Below are positions 57,301 through 64,000 of a stretch of 64,000 bases of DNA, piece by piece. Under the pieces are notes generated by a model. The model ran no database searches. It was given only the letters and a program-made list of their open reading frames with translations, and was not told the DNA's origin. The DNA lies in the NCBI RefSeq assembly GCF_025515275.1, contig NZ_JAOPFU010000008.1, positions 49,038 through 113,037 of the forward strand. The letters run 5' to 3'. A program made the position numbers and the translations under genes. Within the stretch, counting starts at the first letter, position 1; every line of letters starts with the position of its first letter. The DNA comes from Catenovulum sp. 2E275 (GTDB lineage Bacteria > Pseudomonadota > Gammaproteobacteria > Enterobacterales > Alteromonadaceae).

Positions 57301-57389
57301 AACAATGGAGTTCGGTAGAATTCCAGAATCCGTATGAATATTTTGCTAATGGCAGACAATATTTGTTAGGGATTCGAGGTTCAATTTAA
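54360..57389 (+). CDS. Large carbohydrate-type TonB-dependent receptor
   Basis: This 1,009-residue outer-membrane receptor has a signal peptide ending AQA-AE and a TonB box AEVIQVTGFRSSL near residue 39. The plug includes DLILAEDIGKFPDLNIADSL, GRIPGVSVEQDGGEGRQISI and VKTTINGMESAS, typical of the TIGR01782 receptors of marine gammaproteobacteria that take up oligosaccharides. The barrel has FSASKAITRPKLSDLASN and ends YLLGIRGSI. The following GH28, regulator and CE8 genes indicate oligogalacturonide uptake. It has the shared operator. Confidence 0.92.
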   Translation: MKTYKLNKILSSLLLAGLVVPLAAQAAETTENSAEQAEVIQVTGFRSSLNAALMSKRDAVGTSDLILAEDIGKFPDLNIADSLGRIPGVSVEQDGGEGRQISIRGLGSRYVKTTINGMESASAGGGSDAGGGSNTSRAFDFNIFASELFTQIKVDKTPAAELEDGGIGGTVDLQAARPFQYQGTKLSYNLNARYNDISGETKPRVSFMASKNFDNKFGVLASVAYSEGLVQTEGASTVHWTRLNPNYVADGDLVTEGGSNYVIDENNTIITPNAGYTNDDLDGAWLPRIPRYSVYSKDQSRLGITGALQYAPTEDLVFNLDFLHAQLDTLVNERQYEILFRDNKDNPTYAENLIKDDEGRIVAGAFSSAPVRSEARQDKIESEFNQLSLNANWYINDKLNVQFLIGKGTSDTDVPYKTTLGLDAESMVAFSFDKNHAPLDLINGQTGVVGSGEINRDMMSFAFAPGVGRKLDGTAYTAQELSQLMTNGGQYTVGLARTEADTIESENSTIKIDADYILNDSLTLKFGVNSRSFETERHNWRNSWQEEVSGCIDYDDDKARFRNAEELMKCDPNAILDGTAFASTISEQGLEFGNAAGVPSDSLLTQNTWLAPDFKKMLGEYGDKYYFQPRERLNNGYIIKEEVDAAYAQLSFNTELAGLGVRGNLGVRYLENTNYAWSVKVGTYDSKTLLLNDPNAGIEWVEAKSTSEDFLPSLNLAVDVLDDVVVRFSASKAITRPKLSDLASNISVSYGDDGEGGDSSQAVGRIRLGAGPTLKPEEATQYEFGAEWYFAPEALLAGTFFYKDIATLSKKSNEQTVSAEYLASIGGDVERWTPEKLWSIEQLVNNEPEGMWGAEFTYQQPFTDLPYPLSQMGISANYTYIDFTVEHEDPFTGRMLKVEPEGTSQTTFNTTLYYEEGDWSGRISYSERADYIKDFNVRKREGNFGRGQIGNGSLKFSGRYKLNKYLSLSFEAINITNESRKQWSSVEFQNPYEYFANGRQYLLGIRGSI

Positions 57390-57396
57390 TAATTTA

Positions 57397-57430
57397 GCTC
57401 ACATTTTAAATGCTTATTTAAAATGTGAGC
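57397..57430 (+). other. Perfect 14-bp hairpin between receptor and GH28 genes
   Basis: GCTCACATTTTAAA (57397-57410) pairs exactly with TTTAAAATGTGAGC (57417-57430) around a 6-base loop. There is no T run after it. It may stabilise the receptor mRNA 3' end or cause partial termination so that receptor and enzymes are made in different amounts. Confidence 0.7.
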
Positions 57431-57460
57431 GAGTGTTAGCATTATACGAAGATTGTCATT

Positions 57461-58879
57461 ATGATTAATATTTCTAAACGTAACATACTAAAAACTGCAA
57501 TGTTTGGTAGCGGTGTAGCTAGTATCTGCTCATTAACTGCTTGCGCAAGGATGGACAGAACATCGACTCATTTAAACGAGCAAGAGTTTACCCAGCACGT
57601 TAAACAAATTAAACAAAACATTCAAAAACCAGCAATACCTAACCGCGATTTTTATGTTGAAGATTTTGGTGCTGTAGCAGACGGAAAAACCAATTGTACA
57701 CAAGCTTTTGCTGAGGCGATTAAGCAAGCAAGTCAGGCTGGTGGTGGTCGGGTGATTGCAAGTCAGGGCATTTATTTAACTGGTGCTATCCATTTAGAGT
57801 CATATCTGGAGCTGCATATTGCGAGAGGTGCTACTTTATCTTTTATACCTGACCCTAGCTTATATTTACCCTTGGTACGTACTCGATATGAAGGAATGGA
57901 GTTAATGGGGTATTCGCCCCTTATTTATGCCTTTAATAAAACCGATATTGCAATTACTGGTGAAGGAATAGTCGAAGGTAATGCTAATCAAGACAATTGG
58001 TGGGCATGGAGTGGCAAATTTAATAACCGGCCAAATAGTCAAACACAAAGAGCATCTGTGCCCGCATTAGTTAAAATGATTGAGGCAAATGTACCGGTTG
58101 AAAACCGTATATTAGAGCAGAATTATTTGAGGCCACCGTTTATTCAGCCATATTTATGTAAAAATATATTAATTGAAGGTATTACAGTTAAAAACTCCCC
58201 TTTTTGGTGTATAACTCCGGTTTTTTGCCGCAGCGTAACTGTAAATAAGGTGCACTGCGTTTCACTTGGCCCTAACTCAGATGGGTGTAATCCAGATTCT
58301 TGTAGTAATGTACTCATTCAAAACTGCATATTTGATACCGGTGATGATTGTATAGCGATTAAGTCAGGGAAAAACACGGATGGTCGGCGTGTTGATATTC
58401 CGTGCCAAAATATTGTAATTGAAGATTGCCAGATGAAAGCGGGTCATGGAGGGGTGGTTATTGGCAGTGAAGTAACAGGTTCGGTTCGTAATATTTTTGC
58501 TCTACGCTGTTTTATGGATAGCCCTGAGCTGGATCGAGCAATCAGAATTAAAACAAACTCTGTGCGTGGTGGTATTGTTGAAAATTGCCATTTTAAAGAT
58601 ATAAAAGTTGGTCAAGTCAAGGATGCTATTGTGATTAATTACTTTTATGGCGAAGGTGATGCTGGGCAATATCAGCCCATTGTTAGAAATTTAACTATTA
58701 CCAATTTTTATTGTGAAAAAGCTCAGCGTGCTTTTGTGATTAATGGCTATCCAACATCCCCTGTTAGCAATATTAAATTAGATAATGTTCAATTTGCTAA
58801 AGTAGAAAAAGAGAGTGTAATTCAACACATTGACCAGCTCGATAAACACAATGTCATTATTAATGGTCAATCTTTCTAA
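57461..58879 (+). CDS. GH28 polygalacturonase, Tat-like lipoprotein
   Basis: This 472-residue exported GH28 enzyme is predicted to hydrolyse polygalacturonate or its oligomers. The N-terminus (SKRNILKTAMFG, then SLTAC) looks like a Tat-type lipoprotein signal with Lys-Arg in place of Arg-Arg. All four GH28 signatures are present: NPDS near 270, DTGDDC with Asp295 and Asp296, GHGG with His329, and RIKT with Arg362 and Lys364. The parallel beta-helix also fits. Exo- or endo-action cannot be told. It starts 72 bases after the receptor and is part of its operon. Confidence 0.93.
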   Translation: MINISKRNILKTAMFGSGVASICSLTACARMDRTSTHLNEQEFTQHVKQIKQNIQKPAIPNRDFYVEDFGAVADGKTNCTQAFAEAIKQASQAGGGRVIASQGIYLTGAIHLESYLELHIARGATLSFIPDPSLYLPLVRTRYEGMELMGYSPLIYAFNKTDIAITGEGIVEGNANQDNWWAWSGKFNNRPNSQTQRASVPALVKMIEANVPVENRILEQNYLRPPFIQPYLCKNILIEGITVKNSPFWCITPVFCRSVTVNKVHCVSLGPNSDGCNPDSCSNVLIQNCIFDTGDDCIAIKSGKNTDGRRVDIPCQNIVIEDCQMKAGHGGVVIGSEVTGSVRNIFALRCFMDSPELDRAIRIKTNSVRGGIVENCHFKDIKVGQVKDAIVINYFYGEGDAGQYQPIVRNLTITNFYCEKAQRAFVINGYPTSPVSNIKLDNVQFAKVEKESVIQHIDQLDKHNVIINGQSF

Positions 58880-58953
58880 TTTTTAGAATAAGTTAGTAGA
58901 GCTTACCTGTTCAGTCGATATACTACGCAGTGCCAAGTAGCAGGGATTGTATT

Positions 58954-60144
58954 ATGAAAAAAGAAAGCTATAGCGTTACTTTATTATTAAATGCCAACAA
59001 GGCATTTGACAGACAAATTATTGAAGGGGTTGGACGCTATTTACAGTCAAGCAAAGTCAACTGGGATTTATATCTCGAAGAAGATTTTAGATGGCGTGAG
59101 GAGCAAATAAACAATTGGTATGGCGATGGTATTATAGCCGATTTTGATGATCCCAGATTGAGTCAGGTTTTAACCAGCTCAAAATTCAGAGCTAAATTGC
59201 CTATTGTTGGTGTAGGTGGATCTTATGCAAACCCGGCACATTATCCGGATATCCCCTATATTGCAACCGACAATTATGCTTTAGTCGAAGCTGCGTATAA
59301 CCATTTGAAAAAACGAGGTTTTACTCGGTTTGCATTTTATGGTTTTCCCGATGAATATGTTTACCATTGGGCAAGTGAGCGCGAAAAAGCAATGGTGAAG
59401 CTGGCTAAGCAAGATGAGTTTCCTTGCAAAGTGATAAAAGGATTATTAACTAAATCGGATACATGGAAAGTATCAATGGACTATTTGGTACAAATATTAA
59501 AAAGACTAGAGCACCCTTGTGGCATAGTCGCAGCGACAGACTCCAGAGCGCGGCATTTATTAAGTGCTTGTGAAAAAGCTGGTATTTTTGTACCGGATCA
59601 AGTGTCGATTATTGGAATTGACGACGACGATGTAGTGCGTAGTTTATCCCGAACCAGTTTATCGTCTGTTCGCCAAAATGGAACCGAAATCGGCTATTTA
59701 GCGGCTAAGAATCTGGATATACTACTCCGCGGACATAGTATCCAAAAAAAAGTGGAACTTGTCTCTCCTTCGGCTGTGATAGGACGTGACTCAACTGACT
59801 TTAAAGCAGTTAAAGATCCGCATGTAATTCAGGCTGTGCATTTTATTAGAAATAATGCATTTCATGGCATTAAAGTTGAACAAGTTTGTGATTTTGTTGG
59901 TGTTTCCCGTTCAAATTTAGAACAAAGGTTTACCGAAGAGCGGGGGCATACACTACATATTGAAATCCATAATGTCAAAATCAACAAAGCCTGTGATTTA
60001 TTAAGACATACAGATATGGATGTTAATACCATTTCAAGAGTTTGTGGTTACCCATCTTTGCAGTATATGTATACCTTATTTAAAAAGCATTTTGAGACCA
60101 CACCAACGGCTTACCGTAAAAAATATAAAGCTATTGAGAATTAA
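58954..60144 (+). CDS. XylR-like regulator (LacI-type sensor with AraC DNA-binding domain)
   Basis: This 396-residue cytoplasmic regulator is built like E. coli XylR. Residues 1-285 are a periplasmic-binding-protein-like sugar sensor (VTLLLNANKAFDRQIIEGVG, IIGIDDDDVVRSLSRTSLSSVR). Residues about 295-390 hold an AraC-type double helix-turn-helix (GIKVEQVCDFVGVSRSNLEQRF, NTISRVCGYPSLQYMYTLFKKHF). ATG 58954 was chosen over 58930 because the family N-terminus starts there. It lies between GH28 and pectinesterase genes, so it probably senses a pectin-derived sugar. XylR-type proteins usually activate, so it may not be the protein that binds the palindromic ACCGGT sites. Confidence 0.88.
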   Translation: MKKESYSVTLLLNANKAFDRQIIEGVGRYLQSSKVNWDLYLEEDFRWREEQINNWYGDGIIADFDDPRLSQVLTSSKFRAKLPIVGVGGSYANPAHYPDIPYIATDNYALVEAAYNHLKKRGFTRFAFYGFPDEYVYHWASEREKAMVKLAKQDEFPCKVIKGLLTKSDTWKVSMDYLVQILKRLEHPCGIVAATDSRARHLLSACEKAGIFVPDQVSIIGIDDDDVVRSLSRTSLSSVRQNGTEIGYLAAKNLDILLRGHSIQKKVELVSPSAVIGRDSTDFKAVKDPHVIQAVHFIRNNAFHGIKVEQVCDFVGVSRSNLEQRFTEERGHTLHIEIHNVKINKACDLLRHTDMDVNTISRVCGYPSLQYMYTLFKKHFETTPTAYRKKYKAIEN

Positions 60145-60145
60145 T

Positions 60146-61582
60146 ATGTTTGAAAAAAATTATTGTTTTAAATTTATACCATTTTTATATTTTGTATGGG
60201 CTTTATCTGGCTGTAGCCAGCTACCAAGCAAGGCTGATTCAAATTATCAATTAGTCAACTTAGATCATGTAGTGCGGATTCAGTTTGATAGTAAGGTCAA
60301 ACTGAATAAACAGGGAGTTGTTACCATTTATGATGGTTTAACTAATCAAAAAATCGAAACCATAACCCCAGGTTTGAACAAACAAAAAGTCGGTTTGCCT
60401 TTTAGCCGAAAGGTCAATCAACAACAAATTTATCTGCAAGAAAATACGTTATTTATTGAGTTAAACGACATGCTATTTGAATATGGGCAGAGCTATTATG
60501 TACATATTTCTAGTAATTTAGTATCTGGCGTATTAAATGGCCAGCCTTTTACTGGGATTAGAGATAAGTCGTTGGCATTTAAGATAAAACCTCAACCAAA
60601 ATATAAAGCTAAGATGGTAGTAGACAGTAGTGGAGTGGCTGACTTTACCACAGTGCAAGGTGCATTAAATTATATGATGGCGCTCCAAAATACTGCGCCA
60701 AAACATATTGAAATAAAAAATGGTGATTACCATGAAATATTATATTTAAAAGGGGTTAGTAATTTAACGATTTCAGGTCAAGACCAACAACAAACACAAG
60801 TTTATTATACTAATAATGATGGGCTAAACCCGGGAGCATCCAACCGCGCATTATTTTTAATTGAAGATTCTGACCAAATTAACCTGATGAATTTCACCGT
60901 TAAAAATACTCATTTACGAACAGGTAAAGGTGATCAAGCCGAAGCTTTATATTTTAATAGCGAAACAGGCCGTTTGACGGCTAAAAATATGACGTTTGTC
61001 AGTGAGCAGGATACAATTTTGGTGAAAGGATATAACTGGTTTTATCATTCTAAAATTGTTGGAAATGTCGATTTTATTTGGGGATATAGTCAGGCAACTT
61101 TATTTGAAGATTGCGAAATTCAAACTATTGCCGATACCAAAGTGTATCCAAAAGATAGTCAAGGCGGCTATGTTTTACAGGCTAGAACACCAGATAAAAA
61201 CGCGGTCGGTTTTGTCTTTTTAAATAGCCGGTTTACATCAGCACAAGGGGCGTTGGGAAATCAGGTTTTACCACAATCTACTTTTATTGCTCGCAGCGCT
61301 GGCTCAGATAAATTATTTGATAATATTACCTTAATTAATGCTCAGTTAGGTGAACATATAGCACCTCAAGCATGGTTAGCTAAAAAAACACCTAATCCAT
61401 CCTACGCTAATGCTTTAACTGGTTGGAAGGAATATGGTTCAACCGATTTAACTGGTGAGCCAATTGATTATAGTTTTAGATCCCAACACGCCAAACAGTT
61501 AAGTTATTCAGAGGCTCAGCAATATATGGATAAAGCCTTTATTTTTAAAAGCTTTAACAATGGCAGTGGTTGGATACCATAA
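60146..61582 (+). CDS. CE8 pectinesterase lipoprotein
   Basis: This 478-residue exported enzyme would remove methyl esters from homogalacturonan so that GH28 and lyases can act. The start at ATG 60146 is one base after the regulator stop and gives a lipoprotein signal ending ALSGCS. A beta-sandwich of about 140 residues precedes the CE8 beta-helix (VVDSSGVADFTTVQGALNYM). Asp289 (EQDTILVKG) and Asp309 (GNVDFIWG) are the expected catalytic pair. The usual LGRPW arginine motif is degenerate; the best candidate is Arg383 in FIARSAG. The enzyme is probably active but may have altered specificity. Confidence 0.85.
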   Translation: MFEKNYCFKFIPFLYFVWALSGCSQLPSKADSNYQLVNLDHVVRIQFDSKVKLNKQGVVTIYDGLTNQKIETITPGLNKQKVGLPFSRKVNQQQIYLQENTLFIELNDMLFEYGQSYYVHISSNLVSGVLNGQPFTGIRDKSLAFKIKPQPKYKAKMVVDSSGVADFTTVQGALNYMMALQNTAPKHIEIKNGDYHEILYLKGVSNLTISGQDQQQTQVYYTNNDGLNPGASNRALFLIEDSDQINLMNFTVKNTHLRTGKGDQAEALYFNSETGRLTAKNMTFVSEQDTILVKGYNWFYHSKIVGNVDFIWGYSQATLFEDCEIQTIADTKVYPKDSQGGYVLQARTPDKNAVGFVFLNSRFTSAQGALGNQVLPQSTFIARSAGSDKLFDNITLINAQLGEHIAPQAWLAKKTPNPSYANALTGWKEYGSTDLTGEPIDYSFRSQHAKQLSYSEAQQYMDKAFIFKSFNNGSGWIP

Positions 61583-61770
61583 TCTATAATGACTTGTTTT
61601 TCCAAAAAACTCTTTCAACCTCAAAAAATATGAGTTATTAACTATACTCTGTAATGTATGAATCTAAGAGCATAATTGACTAAACTTATGCCAGTTTTCA
61701 AAAAACTAATTAGTTAAGTAACTATAAGAATATAAGTCATTTAACTTAAATTGGTTCAGGGAGGTTTTGG

Positions 61771-63798
61771 GTGAGTTTTTTACGAACGTTTCATAATATA
61801 GTAACTGACCAAGCGTTATCGTTTGATCAAAAATCACAAGCTTTATTATCATTTGGCTTACAGGTATTTCAGTTAGATATAGGAATCATCAGTCAAGTTG
61901 AAGATAATCATTATACGGTTATTTACGTTGCTTGTTATAATCAGGAGTTACAAACAGGGGCTAGTTTTCCATTAGAAAACACCTATTGTGTTCATACGTT
62001 AAAAGCGGATAAAGCTTTATCATTTCATCATGCAGGGCAAAGTAAAATAGCGACGCATCCATGCTACCAAAACTTTCAGTTAGAATCTTATATTGGTGCT
62101 CCAATTAAAATAGATGGTAAAACTTATGGGACAGTGAATTTTTCTTCTGTTGAGCCGTCTCTCCCTTTTACTTCAGAACATATAGATTATATTGAGTTAT
62201 TTGCACAATGGCTTGGGGCAGAGTTATCTCGTAATCAATTTATATATGAGCTTGAAGTAAATAATAAAACTCTTCAAAAACTTGAATCAGCCGCAAAAAT
62301 TGGCACATGGCAATTTAATTTGGTTAATAATCATATAGATTGGAGTGCACAAACTAAAATTTTGCATGAAGTCTCACCTGATTACCAACCTAATATACAA
62401 GATGCGTTGGCATTTTATAAAAGCACAGATGATCAGAATTTGATCAGTGAAGCAATTGAGGTAGCAATACAAACGGGAGAGAGTTGGAACTTAGAATTAG
62501 AAATTATTACAGCAAAAAATAAAGCGGTATGGGTTGCTACTAAAGGGAGTGCAGAGTTTGTTAATGGTAAATGTATACGGCTGTTTGGCACTATTCAGGA
62601 TATCACTGATTCAGTAGAATTACGTCAGGAATTAAGGCGAAAAAAAGAAGAAGCGGAGTTTGCTCTTGCTGAACGTAGTAAGTTATTTGCCAAAATTAGT
62701 CATGAATTAAGAACACCACTTAATGGCATTATTGGGATGTTAACTGCCGCAATTGATGAAGGCGATAATTCCCGCCGGCGTGACAAATTGAAAGTAGCGT
62801 TAAGAAGTTCCGATTTATTATTATGTATAATAAATGAAGTTCTTGATTATTCTAAAATTAGTTATGGAGAACTTAGCCTAGAGCCGAGTCATTTCTTACT
62901 TGAAACGGTTTTTGTTGATTTAGTCTCATTATTCACACCTTTATGCCAAAATAAATCTATTCAACTCAGACATAAACTTGAAATTGAAAATGCTACCTAT
63001 GTTCATTTTGACGTGACTCGGTTAGGGCAAATCGTTTCAAACCTTTTAAATAATGCGATTAAATTTACACACTCAGGTTATGTTGAGCTAACTGTGCATA
63101 CCCGAAAAATTGATCATCAAATACTGTTAACTTTATCAGTATCTGATACTGGTATTGGAATGAGTCAATCTACTTTAAATGCTTTATTTAAACCTTTTGT
63201 TCAAGGGGCTGAAAACATATCACAAAAATATGGCGGAACTGGTTTAGGCCTGTCTATTGTAAAAGAACTAGTTGAAATGATGGAAGGAGAGATAAAGGTT
63301 GAAAGTGAGTTGGGGGTTGGTACGACTTTTACAGTTAATCTGACTATGTTTGAGGGAGTGCAAGAAACTCATGAAAGTGAGCCGATACCTCAAATTAAAG
63401 ATGCTGAAATATTAAAAGTATTAGTGGTCGATGATAATGAAATCAATAGAATAGTTATGGAATCTTGCTTATTAAAAATTAATATAAAACCCGAGTTTGC
63501 AATAGATGGTAGAGATGCAGTATTTAAATGCAGAAAGACTCAATATGATTTGATTTTCATGGATTGTATAATGCCTGAAATGGACGGATGGCAAGCGACA
63601 AAACAAATTAGAAAGGAGCGGTTAATTTCCCCAGAGGTGCCTGTTGCAGCCTTAACTGCTAATACTTCGGAATCTGATAAGTTAGAATGTAAAAAAGCAG
63701 GGATGGATTTATTCATTACTAAACCCATTAAGTTACCAATGCTTTATAAAGCGGTTAAAGAAGCTATAGACGTTAAAGCTTGTAAGCAGTTAGTCTAA
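61771..63798 (+). CDS. Hybrid sensor histidine kinase (GAF-PAS-HisKA-HATPase-receiver)
   Basis: This 675-residue kinase begins at a GTG with GGGAGG seven bases upstream. It has no signal peptide or membrane helix. An N-terminal GAF domain (about 10-155) is followed by a PAS domain (about 165-285) and a coiled helix. Then come HisKA with His311 (KISHELRTPLNGIIG), an ATPase domain (GQIVSNLLNNAIKFTHSG, SVSDTGIGMS, YGGTGLGLSIVKELVE) and a receiver domain with VLVVDDNEINR and Asp598 (FMDCIMPEMDGW). The input signal and output partner are not encoded nearby. Confidence 0.93.
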   Translation: MSFLRTFHNIVTDQALSFDQKSQALLSFGLQVFQLDIGIISQVEDNHYTVIYVACYNQELQTGASFPLENTYCVHTLKADKALSFHHAGQSKIATHPCYQNFQLESYIGAPIKIDGKTYGTVNFSSVEPSLPFTSEHIDYIELFAQWLGAELSRNQFIYELEVNNKTLQKLESAAKIGTWQFNLVNNHIDWSAQTKILHEVSPDYQPNIQDALAFYKSTDDQNLISEAIEVAIQTGESWNLELEIITAKNKAVWVATKGSAEFVNGKCIRLFGTIQDITDSVELRQELRRKKEEAEFALAERSKLFAKISHELRTPLNGIIGMLTAAIDEGDNSRRRDKLKVALRSSDLLLCIINEVLDYSKISYGELSLEPSHFLLETVFVDLVSLFTPLCQNKSIQLRHKLEIENATYVHFDVTRLGQIVSNLLNNAIKFTHSGYVELTVHTRKIDHQILLTLSVSDTGIGMSQSTLNALFKPFVQGAENISQKYGGTGLGLSIVKELVEMMEGEIKVESELGVGTTFTVNLTMFEGVQETHESEPIPQIKDAEILKVLVVDDNEINRIVMESCLLKINIKPEFAIDGRDAVFKCRKTQYDLIFMDCIMPEMDGWQATKQIRKERLISPEVPVAALTANTSESDKLECKKAGMDLFITKPIKLPMLYKAVKEAIDVKACKQLV

Positions 63799-63834
63799 GT
63801 TGTTTGGGTGACATTAAAAGTCACTTTATTAAAT

Positions 63835-63990
63835 AACCTCAACTCTGGATAACAAATTGCTTTCTAGTGGTTATTTTCCCCGATAACTACGTTGAATTCG
63901 CTAGCAATAGCCAGCTATTACGTACGCAAATTCGCCTTGTTCTCAGAAAAAATCCCTCACTAGAAAAAGAACTTAAACTAAAAACCAATA
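63835..63990. repeat. Fold-back repeat at the window edge
   Basis: TTCTAGTG (63862-63869) pairs with CACTAGAA (63958-63965), with partial pairing inward (GAATTCGC with GCAAATTC) around a small AATAG/CTATT palindrome at 63906-63919. It resembles the core of the element at 50290-50507. Its right end may lie beyond the window. Confidence 0.55.
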
Positions 63991-64000
63991 AATTTAAGGC

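Noticed and set aside
60020..60145. Upstream start for the pectinesterase inside the regulator gene
   Set aside because: The lipoprotein signal begins at 60146, one base after the regulator stop. The earlier codons are the regulator read in another frame.

Overview
The window is low-GC, densely coded DNA from a marine gammaproteobacterium. It carries many TonB-dependent receptors (TBDRs), lipoprotein carbohydrate-active enzymes (CAZymes), a MoxR/DUF58 operon, Fur-type iron boxes and a DUF560 (Slam) translocator. This combination fits a polysaccharide-degrading member of the Alteromonadales/Alteromonadaceae (Catenovulum-like). The genus is inferred from gene content and was not tested.

Layout. 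1-5.5 kb: the tail of a carbohydrate-type TBDR, a lipoprotein with two complete GH43 modules, and an alpha/beta-hydrolase esterase behind a perfect 18-bp ACCGGT-centred operator. 5.5-13.2 kb: a SRPBCC protein, then the membrane/chaperone operon RDD - SpoIIM-like - DUF4129 - DUF4350 - MoxR - DUF58. 13.2-15 kb: a membrane protein and Gph on the minus strand. 15-21 kb: a phosphate-scavenging block behind a Pho box (secreted EEP phosphoesterase, PhoX-type phosphatase), followed by a di-haem cytochrome lipoprotein. 21-25.7 kb: small housekeeping and hypothetical genes, including two lipoproteins behind a run of six 8-bp repeats.

25.7-39.7 kb: a haem-acquisition island. In order it holds fecR, a FecA-type transducing TBDR, a secreted hemophilin-like protein, its Slam (type XI secretion) outer-membrane translocator, a secreted TPR protein, haem oxygenase, a YbaN-like protein, fecI (minus strand) and exbB-exbD-tonB. 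An IS1182-family element of 1,848 bp (28922-30769) has split the TBDR. Removing it with one copy of the flanking AAT restores one 1,030-codon reading frame. The receptor is therefore currently broken while the rest of the system looks intact. Fur-box-like sequences precede the TBDR and fecI.

39.7-46.6 kb: gdhA, rnk and an Rnk-like paralogue, an EamA transporter, a LysR regulator, and a Fur-box-controlled siderophore TBDR. 47-51.6 kb and 54-61.6 kb: the main pectin-utilisation genes. They are a GH105 unsaturated rhamnogalacturonyl hydrolase, two GH43 lipoproteins, a 1,009-aa TBDR, a GH28 polygalacturonase, a XylR-like regulator and a CE8 pectinesterase. The GH105 gene and the large TBDR have the same ACCGGT operator as the esterase at 4.5 kb, so the genes form one regulon. 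Presumably pectin is de-esterified (CE8, esterase) and cut (GH28), oligomers are imported by the TBDRs, and side chains and unsaturated ends are removed (GH43, GH105). A sugar O-acetyltransferase and a Tat-exported PhoX protein lie between the two pectin blocks. 61.8-63.8 kb: a GAF-PAS hybrid histidine kinase. The window ends in a fold-back repeat that resembles elements around the GH43 gene at 48.6-50.3 kb.
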